The notes under the pieces were generated by a model. The model was not told where the DNA came from and ran no database searches. It worked only from the letters and a program-made list of their open reading frames with translations. A stretch of DNA of 9,447 nucleotides from Planctomycetota bacterium (GTDB lineage Bacteria; Planctomycetota; Phycisphaerae; WQYP01). The stretch spans positions 1-9,447 of the forward strand of contig JAKAZF010000067.1 in the NCBI GenBank assembly GCA_021826605.1. The letters run 5' to 3'. The position numbers and the translations under genes were made by a program. Of this stretch, positions 1 to 6,417 are shown piece by piece (position 1 is the stretch's first letter; each line of letters opens with the position of its first letter).

Positions 1-1742
1 TTGAAGGCCCGATTGGTGCCGTCCGCGTTGGCAGAATCAACGGCCAACTGGCACTCATGCCTACGCAGTCGGATATGGACGCATCGGATCTGGACCTGCT
101 GCTGACCGGCACGGAAAATCAAATCAACATGATTGAAGTTGGGGCGCGTGAGCAATCCGAAAAATCGATTCTGGAAGCCATTGAATTCGGCCACACTTTC
201 ATCCGGCAGTTGGTGGCATTACAACGGGATTTAATGGCCAAGGTCGGCAAGCCCAAGGAATGCACACTGCGTTCCGCTCCGGCTGAACTGGTGAAAATCG
301 TCTCGGACTATTCAGATCGAATCCGTCAGGCGCGGCAGATTCCCGGCAAACAGGATCGCAACGATGCCGTTAAAGCCATCAAAAAAGAAATTATTGAAAA
401 GCTTACAGCGGTTGATCCCGCCACCGGAAAACCCGCCAACGACGCGGTTATGGTGTCCAGCGCTATTTCCCAGGTTGAGGAAAAGGTCGTTCGTGAACTG
501 ATTCTATCCGGCGTGCGGCCCGATGGCCGTGACCACACCACCATTCGCCCGATTTCCGGACAAGTTGGAGTGTTGCCGCGGACGCACGGATCGGCCGTTT
601 TCTGCCGGGGAGAAACACAGGCGCTGGTTACGACCACGCTTGGCACCGGTGACGATGAACAGATTGTCGATGGCCTTGGCGAGGAATATTCCAAGAAGTT
701 CATGCTGCATTACAACTTCCCGCCGTTCGCCACAGGTGAAGTCAAACGAATCATGGGACCGGGCCGCCGGGAAATTGGGCACGGTGCTTTGGCCGAACGC
801 TCGCTGGAACCGGTTCTGCCTTCACCGGATCAGTTTCCATACGTTATTCGCGTGGTATCGGATATTCTCGAATCCAACGGCAGTTCGTCGATGGCCTCGG
901 TGTGCGGTGGCACGCTGGCATTACTGGACGCCGGAGTGCCCTTAATTCGTCCCGTTGCCGGTATCAGCATAGGGCTGGTCAGCGAAGGGGATCGGGAAGT
1001 TTTAATTACGGACATTCTCGGTGAGGAAGATCATTTTGGCGATATGGATTTCAAGGTCTCGGGAACCACACAAGGTATAACCGGCATCCAATTGGATTTG
1101 AAGATTCACGGCCTGCGCATGGATCAAATTGCGGCCACTTTGGAACAGGCACGCGTGGCTCGTCTGCAGATACTTGAAAAAATGCAGGCAGTTATTTCCA
1201 CCCATCGGGCGGAAATTTCACCGTTTGCGCCACGGCTGCTGACCATTCATATCAATCCTGAGAAGATCGGTAAAGTGATCGGGCCTGGCGGCAAGACCAT
1301 CAAGAAAATTGTTGAAACCACAGGTGCCAAAATTGATATTGAAGATGACGGCACGGTATTTATTTCCGCACTGGGAATGGCCGCCGCTGAACGCGCCCGG
1401 GAAGAAGTGGAACGTCTTACGGAAGACGTTAAAGTCGGAAAAATTTACAACGGAAAAGTTTCATCGATTAAAGAATTCGGCGCATTTATTGAGGTTATCC
1501 CAGGCGTTGACGGCCTGTGCCACATCAGTGAATTATCTGATAAATATGTCAAAAACGCCTTGGATGAAGTGAAGGTAGGCCAGGAGGTTCGCGTGAAGGT
1601 CATCGCCATTGATGATCAGGGGCGAATTAAGCTTTCTCGAAAGCAGGCCATGCGGGATGAAAATCCGCAGCCGGCTGCGGCGGCAACGGTAGCGCCGCAA
1701 GCTCCGGCTGCAGCCAATCCGGCACCGACAGCTTCGGCTTAA
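1..1742 (+). CDS. pnp: Polynucleotide phosphorylase (PNPase), 5' end cut by window edge
   Basis: PNPase is the phosphorolytic 3'-5' exoribonuclease of cytoplasmic RNA turnover and can also add nucleotides to 3' ends. The frame is open to the left edge (first full codon at 3), and the visible protein begins with GPIGAVRVGRING, which in E. coli PNPase lies about 135 residues in, so most of the first RNase PH domain is missing. Counting from the internal ATG at 57 (not the start), I see the alpha-helical linker, the second RNase PH domain (about 151-380) with GRREIGHGALAER (237-249) and the metal/catalytic motif EEDHFGDMDFK (323-333), the KH domain with IGKVIGPGGKTIK (404-416), and the S1 domain (458-530) with FGAFIEV and GLCHISEL. 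The last 28 residues are an Ala/Pro-rich tail with no motif I recognise. All expected active-site patterns in the visible part are intact. The histidine kinase gene follows after 21 nt, suggesting cotranscription. Confidence 0.98.
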   Translation, partial: EGPIGAVRVGRINGQLALMPTQSDMDASDLDLLLTGTENQINMIEVGAREQSEKSILEAIEFGHTFIRQLVALQRDLMAKVGKPKECTLRSAPAELVKIVSDYSDRIRQARQIPGKQDRNDAVKAIKKEIIEKLTAVDPATGKPANDAVMVSSAISQVEEKVVRELILSGVRPDGRDHTTIRPISGQVGVLPRTHGSAVFCRGETQALVTTTLGTGDDEQIVDGLGEEYSKKFMLHYNFPPFATGEVKRIMGPGRREIGHGALAERSLEPVLPSPDQFPYVIRVVSDILESNGSSSMASVCGGTLALLDAGVPLIRPVAGISIGLVSEGDREVLITDILGEEDHFGDMDFKVSGTTQGITGIQLDLKIHGLRMDQIAATLEQARVARLQILEKMQAVISTHRAEISPFAPRLLTIHINPEKIGKVIGPGGKTIKKIVETTGAKIDIEDDGTVFISALGMAAAERAREEVERLTEDVKVGKIYNGKVSSIKEFGAFIEVIPGVDGLCHISELSDKYVKNALDEVKVGQEVRVKVIAIDDQGRIKLSRKQAMRDENPQPAAAATVAPQAPAAANPAPTASA

Positions 1743-1763
1743 TTAATCTTACGCGGGTGCATC

Positions 1764-2528
1764 ATGGTAGAGCCTGCAGCACACCCCGGCGCGTCAACAG
1801 CGAAATCAGTGGATGTTTCTGTTGACAATCTGGATCGGGAACGAGATCGGCTGGCGCGGGTGGAGCAACTGGCTCGCCTGGGCGAGCTTGCCGGAGGGTT
1901 GGCTCATGAGTTGAAAAATCCGCTTTCGACCATCAAACTGAACCTGCAGTTATTGCAGGAGGATTTGATGCAGTTGCCCGGCGCGGAAACCAGCAGGGCA
2001 AGAGCTTCAACCCTGCGAAAAGAGGTCGACCGTCTCGGCCATACTGTCGATGATTTTCTCCGGTTCGCCGGCCGCCTGGAGTTGCACACCAAACCGACGC
2101 AACTCAATGATCTGGTGCGGGACTTGATTGACTTTTTTCGACCACAGGCCCAGGCCGCCAATGTGCGGCTGCATACCAGCTTGTGCTCCGAGGAGCCGCT
2201 TTGCCCCTTGGACCCCAACTTGATCAAGCAGGCATTGTTGAATCTGATGCTTAACGCCGTGCAGGCCATGCCGGACGGCGGAGATTTAATTATTCGTACG
2301 CATGTGGATCAAAACCGGGTTTATTTGGATGTTGCGGATACCGGTTCGGGCGTATCGGCCAGTGCCGCGTCGCATATTTTTGAAGCATACTACACGACGA
2401 AAAAGGGCGGAACCGGACTGGGGCTTGCCACCACGCGCCGTATCATTGAAGAACACCGCGGTCATATTTCCTTTACCAGTGAACCCGGCAAGGGAACCAA
2501 TTTCCGGCTGGATCTGCCCCTGCAGTAG
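1764..2528 (+). CDS. Soluble sensor histidine kinase, no input domain visible
   Basis: A 254-residue two-component kinase that should autophosphorylate on His48 and pass the phosphate to a response regulator not seen in the window. A short N-terminus, probably helical from residue 22, leads into the HisKA dimerisation helix with H-box HELKNP (48-53) in the context GELAGGLAHELKNPLSTIK. The HATPase domain has the N-box around N160 and N164 (NLMLNAVQAM), the G1 box DTGSG (192-196), and the G2 box GGTGLGLATT (215-224). No transmembrane segment, PAS or HAMP domain is present, so it is cytoplasmic and must sense through its short N-terminus or a partner. The style is NtrB-like. The ATG at 1764 is the first start after the pnp stop; the ribosome site is poor (GGGTG four bases upstream), so translation may depend on readthrough from pnp. 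The gene is complete; its signal and target are unknown. Confidence 0.93.
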   Translation: MVEPAAHPGASTAKSVDVSVDNLDRERDRLARVEQLARLGELAGGLAHELKNPLSTIKLNLQLLQEDLMQLPGAETSRARASTLRKEVDRLGHTVDDFLRFAGRLELHTKPTQLNDLVRDLIDFFRPQAQAANVRLHTSLCSEEPLCPLDPNLIKQALLNLMLNAVQAMPDGGDLIIRTHVDQNRVYLDVADTGSGVSASAASHIFEAYYTTKKGGTGLGLATTRRIIEEHRGHISFTSEPGKGTNFRLDLPLQ

Positions 2529-2602
2529 ACCATGGCCGTATTCGGCCCAGATGGACGCTTACTGGTCACATTACTGAGCAATTGGTATTAATGGTATGGC
2601 AT

Positions 2603-2655
2603 TGTCGATGTTCACCGATGTTTGAACATATGGGGTGCATCGATGAACATTGGCG
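2603..2655. terminator. Imperfect hairpin in convergent gap, possible terminator
   Basis: The arms at 2608-2620 (ATGTTCACCGATG) and 2638-2650 (CATCGATGAACAT) pair at 12 of 13 positions around a 17-nt loop. The one mismatch becomes a G-U pair on the - strand transcript. Outer bases 2603-2607 and 2651-2655 can add a few mostly wobble pairs. It lies between the convergent kinase and protease genes, where a terminator is expected, but there is no clear T-tract on either side, so classic intrinsic termination is not shown. I see no gene in the rest of 2529-2678. Confidence 0.35.
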
Positions 2656-2678
2656 TACCTCGTCCTGGCCGCCTCAGC

Positions 2679-3680
2679 TCATTTCGGCTTTATGCCGCAA
2701 AGGATCAAAATGGTGGGGATCAGATTAAAGCACGCGTGCATGGTAATGTCCGTCCAGATATTTCCAGTACGTTCATACATATAACCTAACGCCACGGCCA
2801 GCAGGAACAAAACCGGAAAATATTCATCGTAACCGGGTGTAACAACGTAATGCACGCCTGCAAATACAGCCGCGGTGAGCAGAATTGCAATCCATCGTCG
2901 GCGCGGCAACCATGGCGATTGCGGCCATTGTGGCGGGGGGGGAGGACTCGGCGGTGCGGGGACACCTGCGGTGGAATCTGAAGATGGACGTTCCTCACTC
3001 GCGGTGGAAGCTATGTCCGGTTGTCCCCATGGCGTATTGTGCGCGGCAGCCAAATTCGCCGGGGTCGTAGCGGTCTTTGAACCGATGAGCATGAATTTCT
3101 GGCTCAGCCAGGACTGAATTAACCCGCGGAAGAAAAGTTCCTCGGAAATGGGTGCAACAATCACGACCATGAGCACAAGGAAGGCCAGACTGATCGGGGA
3201 ATGATCCGTTGCCATGGCTTTAAGTGCCGGATGCACTGGCGGAAGTTTATGCGTGATGAGCCTGGATGCCACATCCGTAACGAGAATCGAAACATATAAA
3301 ATTGGCGCAATGACCGCAAAACTCAATACCCCCAATCCCACACCGCGCGGAATATTGCGAGCGATGATTCCCAGGCCGGAAAGTCCATTCTCAAACCACG
3401 TTCTGCTGAAAATACATGTTGCCGCAATGGCTGACAAACCTGCGAGAATTTCAACAACCGTAGATTTTTGCGACATTGACACGTGCGCCGTCGCAATAGC
3501 CGCAAGATTCCCAATGAAGAAATAGATAAGAAAAACCAGAACCACGGCAAGAAAACTTAGAATATTATTGCGCTTCGGAGCCTGTTGCAGCGGCTCGGCG
3601 GAAAATACCCTTGCGCGTATAATGACATAAATGCTCGCGGCCAGAGCTGCCAGCAAAAACGCGAAAATATGCGCGGCCAT
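2679..3680 (-). CDS. CPBP-family intramembrane metalloprotease with Pro-rich insert
   Basis: Membrane protein of 333 residues in the CPBP (Rce1/Abi) family, glutamate-dependent intramembrane proteases. About eight hydrophobic segments are visible. The three family motifs are present: EELFFRG (E180, E181, R185) after the helix ending in VVIVAPIS, FAGVH (His277), and HACFN (His315, Asn319). Unusual is a stretch of about 70 residues (193-262) between the first and second motifs, rich in Ala, Ser and Pro with a run of six prolines, where family members usually pass almost directly to the next helix. I chose the ATG at 3680 because it opens directly into the first membrane helix (MAAHIFAFLLAALAA). 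The frame stays open to 3863, but that extra stretch is not membrane-like and overlaps the well-supported N-terminus of trpC on the other strand. No good ribosome site is visible at 3680, so GTG codons at 3689 or 3695 remain possible. The substrate is unknown. Confidence 0.85.
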   Translation of the reverse strand: MAAHIFAFLLAALAASIYVIIRARVFSAEPLQQAPKRNNILSFLAVVLVFLIYFFIGNLAAIATAHVSMSQKSTVVEILAGLSAIAATCIFSRTWFENGLSGLGIIARNIPRGVGLGVLSFAVIAPILYVSILVTDVASRLITHKLPPVHPALKAMATDHSPISLAFLVLMVVIVAPISEELFFRGLIQSWLSQKFMLIGSKTATTPANLAAAHNTPWGQPDIASTASEERPSSDSTAGVPAPPSPPPPPQWPQSPWLPRRRWIAILLTAAVFAGVHYVVTPGYDEYFPVLFLLAVALGYMYERTGNIWTDITMHACFNLIPTILILCGIKPK

Positions 3681-3704
3681 AAAACTGACGGATACAGCGT
3701 GATG

Positions 3705-3733
3705 TTGAAGCGGTTGTGGATGGATAAGATAGT
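3705..3733 (+). promoter_or_regulatory. Candidate sigma-70-type promoter for trpC
   Basis: TTGAAG at 3705-3710 and GATAGT at 3728-3733 are separated by 17 bases, each matching four of six consensus bases. It lies in the 74-nt gap between the divergent protease and trpC starts and would give a very short leader before the ribosome site at 3742-3748. It was found by eye only and is weak. Confidence 0.22.
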
Positions 3734-3741
3734 CTCCAGAA

Positions 3742-3748
3742 AAAGGGA
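3742..3748 (+). promoter_or_regulatory. Ribosome binding site supporting the CTG start of trpC
   Basis: AAAGGGA lies six bases before the CTG at 3755. This purine-rich site with normal spacing is the main local evidence for choosing that rare start codon; no comparable site was sought out before the later TTG at 3833. Confidence 0.5.
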
Positions 3749-3754
3749 TATACG

Positions 3755-4570
3755 CTGAATATTCTCCAGAAGATCGTCGAAACAAAAAAACGCGAAGTCG
3801 CTCAATCCAAGGCTGGCGTTCCACTTCTCGAGTTGCAGGCACGCTGTAAGGACATGGAACCACCCCGTAATTTTTTCGCCGCCATGACCCGAGAACCTGT
3901 CGGGCTGGTCAATGTTATTGCGGAAGTAAAAAAAGCCTCGCCTTCCGCAGGTGTTATACGGGATGACTTTGATCCCGTTGCCATCGCCAAAGCATACTCC
4001 ACAGCCGGTGCTGATGCACTCTCGGTGCTGACGGATCGGGAATATTTCCATGGATCCTTGGATTATCTGCATCCCATTCACCGGGAAGTCACCATTCCGA
4101 TCCTGCGGAAAGATTTTATCATTGATCCCTATCAGGTGTGGGAATCGCGATCGGCGGGCGCTGATGCCATTTTGCTGATTGCCGAAATTCTCGCGGATTC
4201 ACAAATGATCGATATGCTGATTCTGGCCGCGGAGTTGCGTCTTACCGCGTTGATTGAAGTTCATGAGATCGACAGCCTGCTTCGGGTGATTAATATTCTG
4301 GGCTTTCCAATGCGAAGTTACAGCCTTTTGGGAATCAATAACCGTGATCTGACAACTTTCAACGTGGATCTGGTTAATTCCATCCGGCTTGCGGAGTTTG
4401 TGGATGACAAAGCGGTTCTTGTGGCGGAAAGTGGAATCCGTGACAAATCAGATATTCAACGCCTCAATGCCGCTGGAATTCGCTCCGTGCTCATTGGAGA
4501 AACGCTCATGCGCAGTGGTGATATTGGCGGCACAATGGCGAATTTGAAAGGGATATTGCGGCGCAGTTGA
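3755..4570 (+). CDS. trpC: Indole-3-glycerol phosphate synthase, probable CTG start
   Basis: Catalyses ring closure of the anthranilate-derived ribulotide to indole-3-glycerol phosphate in tryptophan synthesis, in the cytoplasm. With the start at 3755 it has 271 residues, normal for a monofunctional TrpC. Active-site patterns of the TIM barrel are all present: IAEVKKASPS (E57, K59), LRKDF (K119), LIEVHE (E168), GINNRDL (N195) and VAESGI (E225, S226). The start needs care. A TTG at 3833 would drop 26 residues of clear family sequence (ILQKIVETKKREVAQSK, then PLLEL), which resembles the usual TrpC N-terminal helix. The in-frame stop at 3725-3727 limits the extension, and between it and 3833 there is no ATG, GTG or TTG. 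CTG at 3755, six bases after AAAGGGA, is the best candidate, with ATT at 3761 an alternative. No other trp gene is in the window, so trpC stands alone, divergent from the protease. Confidence 0.95.
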   Translation: MNILQKIVETKKREVAQSKAGVPLLELQARCKDMEPPRNFFAAMTREPVGLVNVIAEVKKASPSAGVIRDDFDPVAIAKAYSTAGADALSVLTDREYFHGSLDYLHPIHREVTIPILRKDFIIDPYQVWESRSAGADAILLIAEILADSQMIDMLILAAELRLTALIEVHEIDSLLRVINILGFPMRSYSLLGINNRDLTTFNVDLVNSIRLAEFVDDKAVLVAESGIRDKSDIQRLNAAGIRSVLIGETLMRSGDIGGTMANLKGILRRS

Positions 4571-4597
4571 TGGGATTTAATTGCCTGTAGCGGCTTA

Positions 4598-5041
4598 TTA
4601 CGCCAGCAGTCCTTCATATGTATCCGTCGATACCGCCCGCACCACGCTGGTAACGATCAGCCACACAATTGCCAAACCGGCCAGCAGCAAAATCCACTCC
4701 AAAGCCACCGTTGTAAAAGACGTATTGGAGTTGGAAGTTGCGGTGTAGGTTGCACTGTTGCTGGTGGTCGAAGCACTGTGACTGGTGGTTTGGTAGCCCC
4801 AGAATATCGCAAACGCGATAATACATGTGATAACGGACATTGCCGCCCAGACGGTAACCCTCCATAATCGGTTAATGCGTTGCAGCGCACTGGTGCGCTG
4901 CAATGCCGCAAGACGCCGCTTGTTGGCCAATGCCAATGCCGCAGCCGCAATATTTATCTGGGGACGATGTGCACTGACCAGTGCAAAGGCTTGCCGAATC
5001 GTGGCATCGTCTTCGGAAAACAATTCACGTTTCTGGTTCAT
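4598..5041 (-). CDS. Small two-helix membrane protein, candidate anti-sigma factor
   Basis: A 147-residue protein I cannot assign to a named family. Residues 1-60 are soluble, helical-looking and Arg/Ala-rich (ALALANKRRLAALQRTSALQR). A first membrane helix follows at about 61-81, then an exported-looking loop of about 30 residues made almost wholly of Ser, Thr, Asn and Ala (82-111), a second helix at about 112-133 and a short tail. Its ATG overlaps the stop of the sigma-factor gene as ATGA (5038-5041), and GAGGT (5049-5053) lies seven bases upstream inside that gene, so the two are translationally coupled. A membrane protein directly after an ECF sigma gene is the usual place for an anti-sigma factor, with the N-terminal 60 residues as the likely sigma-binding part. 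It lacks the HxxxCxxC zinc motif of ZAS anti-sigma factors, so the role is inferred from context alone. It ends 27 nt from the convergent trpC stop. Confidence 0.85.
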   Translation of the reverse strand: MNQKRELFSEDDATIRQAFALVSAHRPQINIAAAALALANKRRLAALQRTSALQRINRLWRVTVWAAMSVITCIIAFAIFWGYQTTSHSASTTSNSATYTATSNSNTSFTTVALEWILLLAGLAIVWLIVTSVVRAVSTDTYEGLLA

Positions 5042-5574
5042 GGCTTATACCTCGCAAGACTTTCGGATAATTGTTGCCGGGCACGATACAGAATGGTTTT
5101 AATCGTACCCACAGGCCGACCGGTAATTTGGGCAATTTCCGGTAACGGCAGATCATCCTGATAATACAATTTTACAATCATGGCTACTTGAGGCCCCAAT
5201 GCTGCCACTGATTTCCATATCTCCTGCTTTGCATCCAACTGCTCCACCAGATCGACTTGTTCCGGTCCGGCAAGATTTTCCGGCAATATGCCATGGACAT
5301 GCCGGGCGGCCTGCTTTTTCTGCCGCAGAGCTGTGCGAAAGGCAATTTGATAAATCCAGGTTCCCAGGGCGGATCGCCCGTCAAAACCGGGTAGTGCCAG
5401 GTAAACAGCGGAGAAAATGTCCGCCGCCGCCTGATCAATGTCCGCACCGCGCAAGCCTACAGACTGGCACAGGCTGCAGATGCGATCTTGAAATTGTCTT
5501 ACCAGTTCTGCAAAAGCCTCCGCATCACCGGCCCGCAGGTTCGCAATATCCATCGGTGTGTCCAGCAGTTCCAT
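5038..5574 (-). CDS. ECF-type RNA polymerase sigma factor
   Basis: A 178-residue sigma-70 family factor of the extracytoplasmic function class, which directs RNA polymerase to a small set of promoters. Region 2 (about 11-90) includes GDAEAFAELVRQFQDRI, an ADIFSAVYLALPGFDGRS stretch at the place of the DNA-melting and -10 contact segments, and TWIYQIAFRTALRQKK. A short linker (91-112) leads to region 4 (about 113-175) with the helix-turn-helix LPLPEIAQITGRPVGTIKTILYRAR. No extra C-terminal domain is present. Residues 44-51 (ADIDQAAA) differ from the common DAEDLVQE, so it is a divergent member whose ECF group I cannot name. Start: ATG at 5574, seven bases after GGAGAGG (5582-5588); the GTG just before it at 5577 is possible. 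It is coupled to the small membrane protein downstream and diverges from another membrane protein gene across 140 nt, so it may control its own locus. Confidence 0.94.
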   Translation of the reverse strand: MELLDTPMDIANLRAGDAEAFAELVRQFQDRICSLCQSVGLRGADIDQAAADIFSAVYLALPGFDGRSALGTWIYQIAFRTALRQKKQAARHVHGILPENLAGPEQVDLVEQLDAKQEIWKSVAALGPQVAMIVKLYYQDDLPLPEIAQITGRPVGTIKTILYRARQQLSESLARYKP

Positions 5575-5581
5575 CACCGTA

Positions 5582-5588
5582 CCTCTCC
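5582..5588 (-). promoter_or_regulatory. Ribosome binding site of the sigma-factor gene
   Basis: GGAGAGG on the - strand, seven bases before the ATG at 5574 and four before the GTG at 5577. The spacing favours the ATG. Confidence 0.6.
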
Positions 5589-5602
5589 GGTTGCTCTATT
5601 AG

Positions 5603-5627
5603 TGTACCCGGAATCGCCGCTGGTTTT
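5603..5627 (-). promoter_or_regulatory. Candidate promoter for the sigma-factor operon
   Basis: Reading the - strand, AAAACC (5627-5622) is followed after 13 bases by GGTACA (5608-5603), upstream of the sigma-factor ribosome site. AAAC-type -35 elements are common for ECF sigma factors. The same AAACC and GGTAC elements occur in the other direction at 5647-5673, but with 15 bases between. The unequal spacing weakens the case that both are read by one sigma factor. Confidence 0.22.
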
Positions 5628-5645
5628 AAAAAATCATCATTTTTT

Positions 5646-5673
5646 TGAAACCGCCGGGCGTTCAGGTGGTACC
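5646..5673 (+). promoter_or_regulatory. Candidate ECF-type promoter for the 5718 gene
   Basis: TGAAACC (5646-5652) is followed by GGTACC (5668-5673). Read as TGAAAC-N16-GGTA it is one base from the TGAAAC-N16-CGTA pattern known for Bacillus SigW, a well-studied ECF factor. It lies 44 bases before the ATG at 5718, in the gap shared with the ECF sigma operon. No experimental support; found by eye. Confidence 0.3.
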
Positions 5674-5717
5674 AAAACAATGAAAAGTATGCCGCTCGGG
5701 CAGAAAGGACGTGTTTT

Positions 5718-6404
5718 ATGCCTCCGTTTCCACCACCTTCGCACTCGCCTGTGGCTATTACGCTGATTATTGTTATTGCCGCGCTAATCGCGCTGGGGAT
5801 GGTGTTGCGTTGGCACCATGACCGGCAACGCCTGCTGGTGCTGAAATTGGCCATGGAGAAGGGTGTAACCAATTTGCCGGCAGCGCTTCCGATGTGGTTA
5901 AGCTCCCTGCGGCAGGGAATTCTGCTGGCAACACTGGGCGTGGCACTGTTGATCGTTGGAGGTTTTGCCATGGCCATGTCGCATGGCCACGGTCTCCAAC
6001 CGCTCCAACCGTGGAGACCGGGGCCGGGAATGATACATGGTGGGCCTCCTGACGGTCGGCATTCGGCATCAATGCCATCCCCCGGAGCACCGCCGGGATT
6101 CGGCCCTCCGGCGAATGTCAATCACATGCCGCCTGGTAGACTTGACAGACCCGGAACCCCAGATCGTGGATTTGGCCCGCCCAATGGCTTTCCTCGCCGG
6201 GCCGTTATAGGTCCTGGATACCGACGATTCCTGCCACCGCGTATGCAACAACAAAAAATGCTGGGCTTGGGCGCAGTGGCCATCGGTTTTATTCTCACGC
6301 TGTTAGGAGCGGCAAGAATTGCCTTTGCCAATGTGGAGCGTAAATACACGGCAACTGACGAAAATCAAGCCCCTGATTCTCCACACGCGCCGGACGCACC
6401 GTAA
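5718..6404 (+). CDS. Three-helix membrane protein with Pro/Gly/His-rich loop (DUF6249-like?)
   Basis: A 228-residue membrane protein of unknown function. Membrane helices are seen at about 12-30, 66-86 and 180-203. Between the first two is RQRLLVLKLAMEKGV, a charged segment recalling the 'xxxLIEKG' stretch of DUF6249-type proteins; the match is from memory and weak. Between the second and third helices lies a loop of about 90 residues dominated by Pro, Gly, Arg and His (GPG, PPG, GPP and similar), which must be disordered. The tail is short and acidic/Pro-rich. The start is firm: AAAGGA (5704-5709) lies eight bases before the ATG. The gene diverges from the ECF sigma operon and may belong to its regulon; a candidate ECF promoter lies upstream. 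It ends 13 nt from the convergent secreted-protein gene, with no terminator recognised between them. Confidence 0.88.
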   Translation: MPPFPPPSHSPVAITLIIVIAALIALGMVLRWHHDRQRLLVLKLAMEKGVTNLPAALPMWLSSLRQGILLATLGVALLIVGGFAMAMSHGHGLQPLQPWRPGPGMIHGGPPDGRHSASMPSPGAPPGFGPPANVNHMPPGRLDRPGTPDRGFGPPNGFPRRAVIGPGYRRFLPPRMQQQKMLGLGAVAIGFILTLLGAARIAFANVERKYTATDENQAPDSPHAPDAP

Positions 6405-6417
6405 ACGCCGGATGCGA

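Noticed and set aside
523..945. 140-codon open frame on the + strand inside pnp
   Set aside because: It is a shifted-frame shadow of the conserved second RNase PH domain.
3681..3863. N-terminal extension of the CPBP protease up to 3863
   Set aside because: It runs antisense over the conserved N-terminus of trpC, is not membrane-like, and the ATG at 3680 opens directly into a membrane helix.
3557..4081. 174-codon open frame on the - strand
   Set aside because: It overlaps both trpC and the protease in the wrong frames and has no recognisable family features.
5199..5648. 149-codon open frame on the + strand
   Set aside because: It is antisense to the ECF sigma gene, Pro/Arg/Cys-rich without pattern, and runs into the promoter gap.
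5525..6121. 198-codon open frame on the - strand
   Set aside because: It is antisense to the three-helix protein and overlaps the sigma start and the promoter gap; the opposing genes have ribosome sites and coherent domains.
6388..6416. Two GCCGGA-containing blocks resembling a REP-like element or terminator between the convergent genes
   Set aside because: The copies are in direct, not inverted, orientation, so they cannot form a stem; no T-tract follows.
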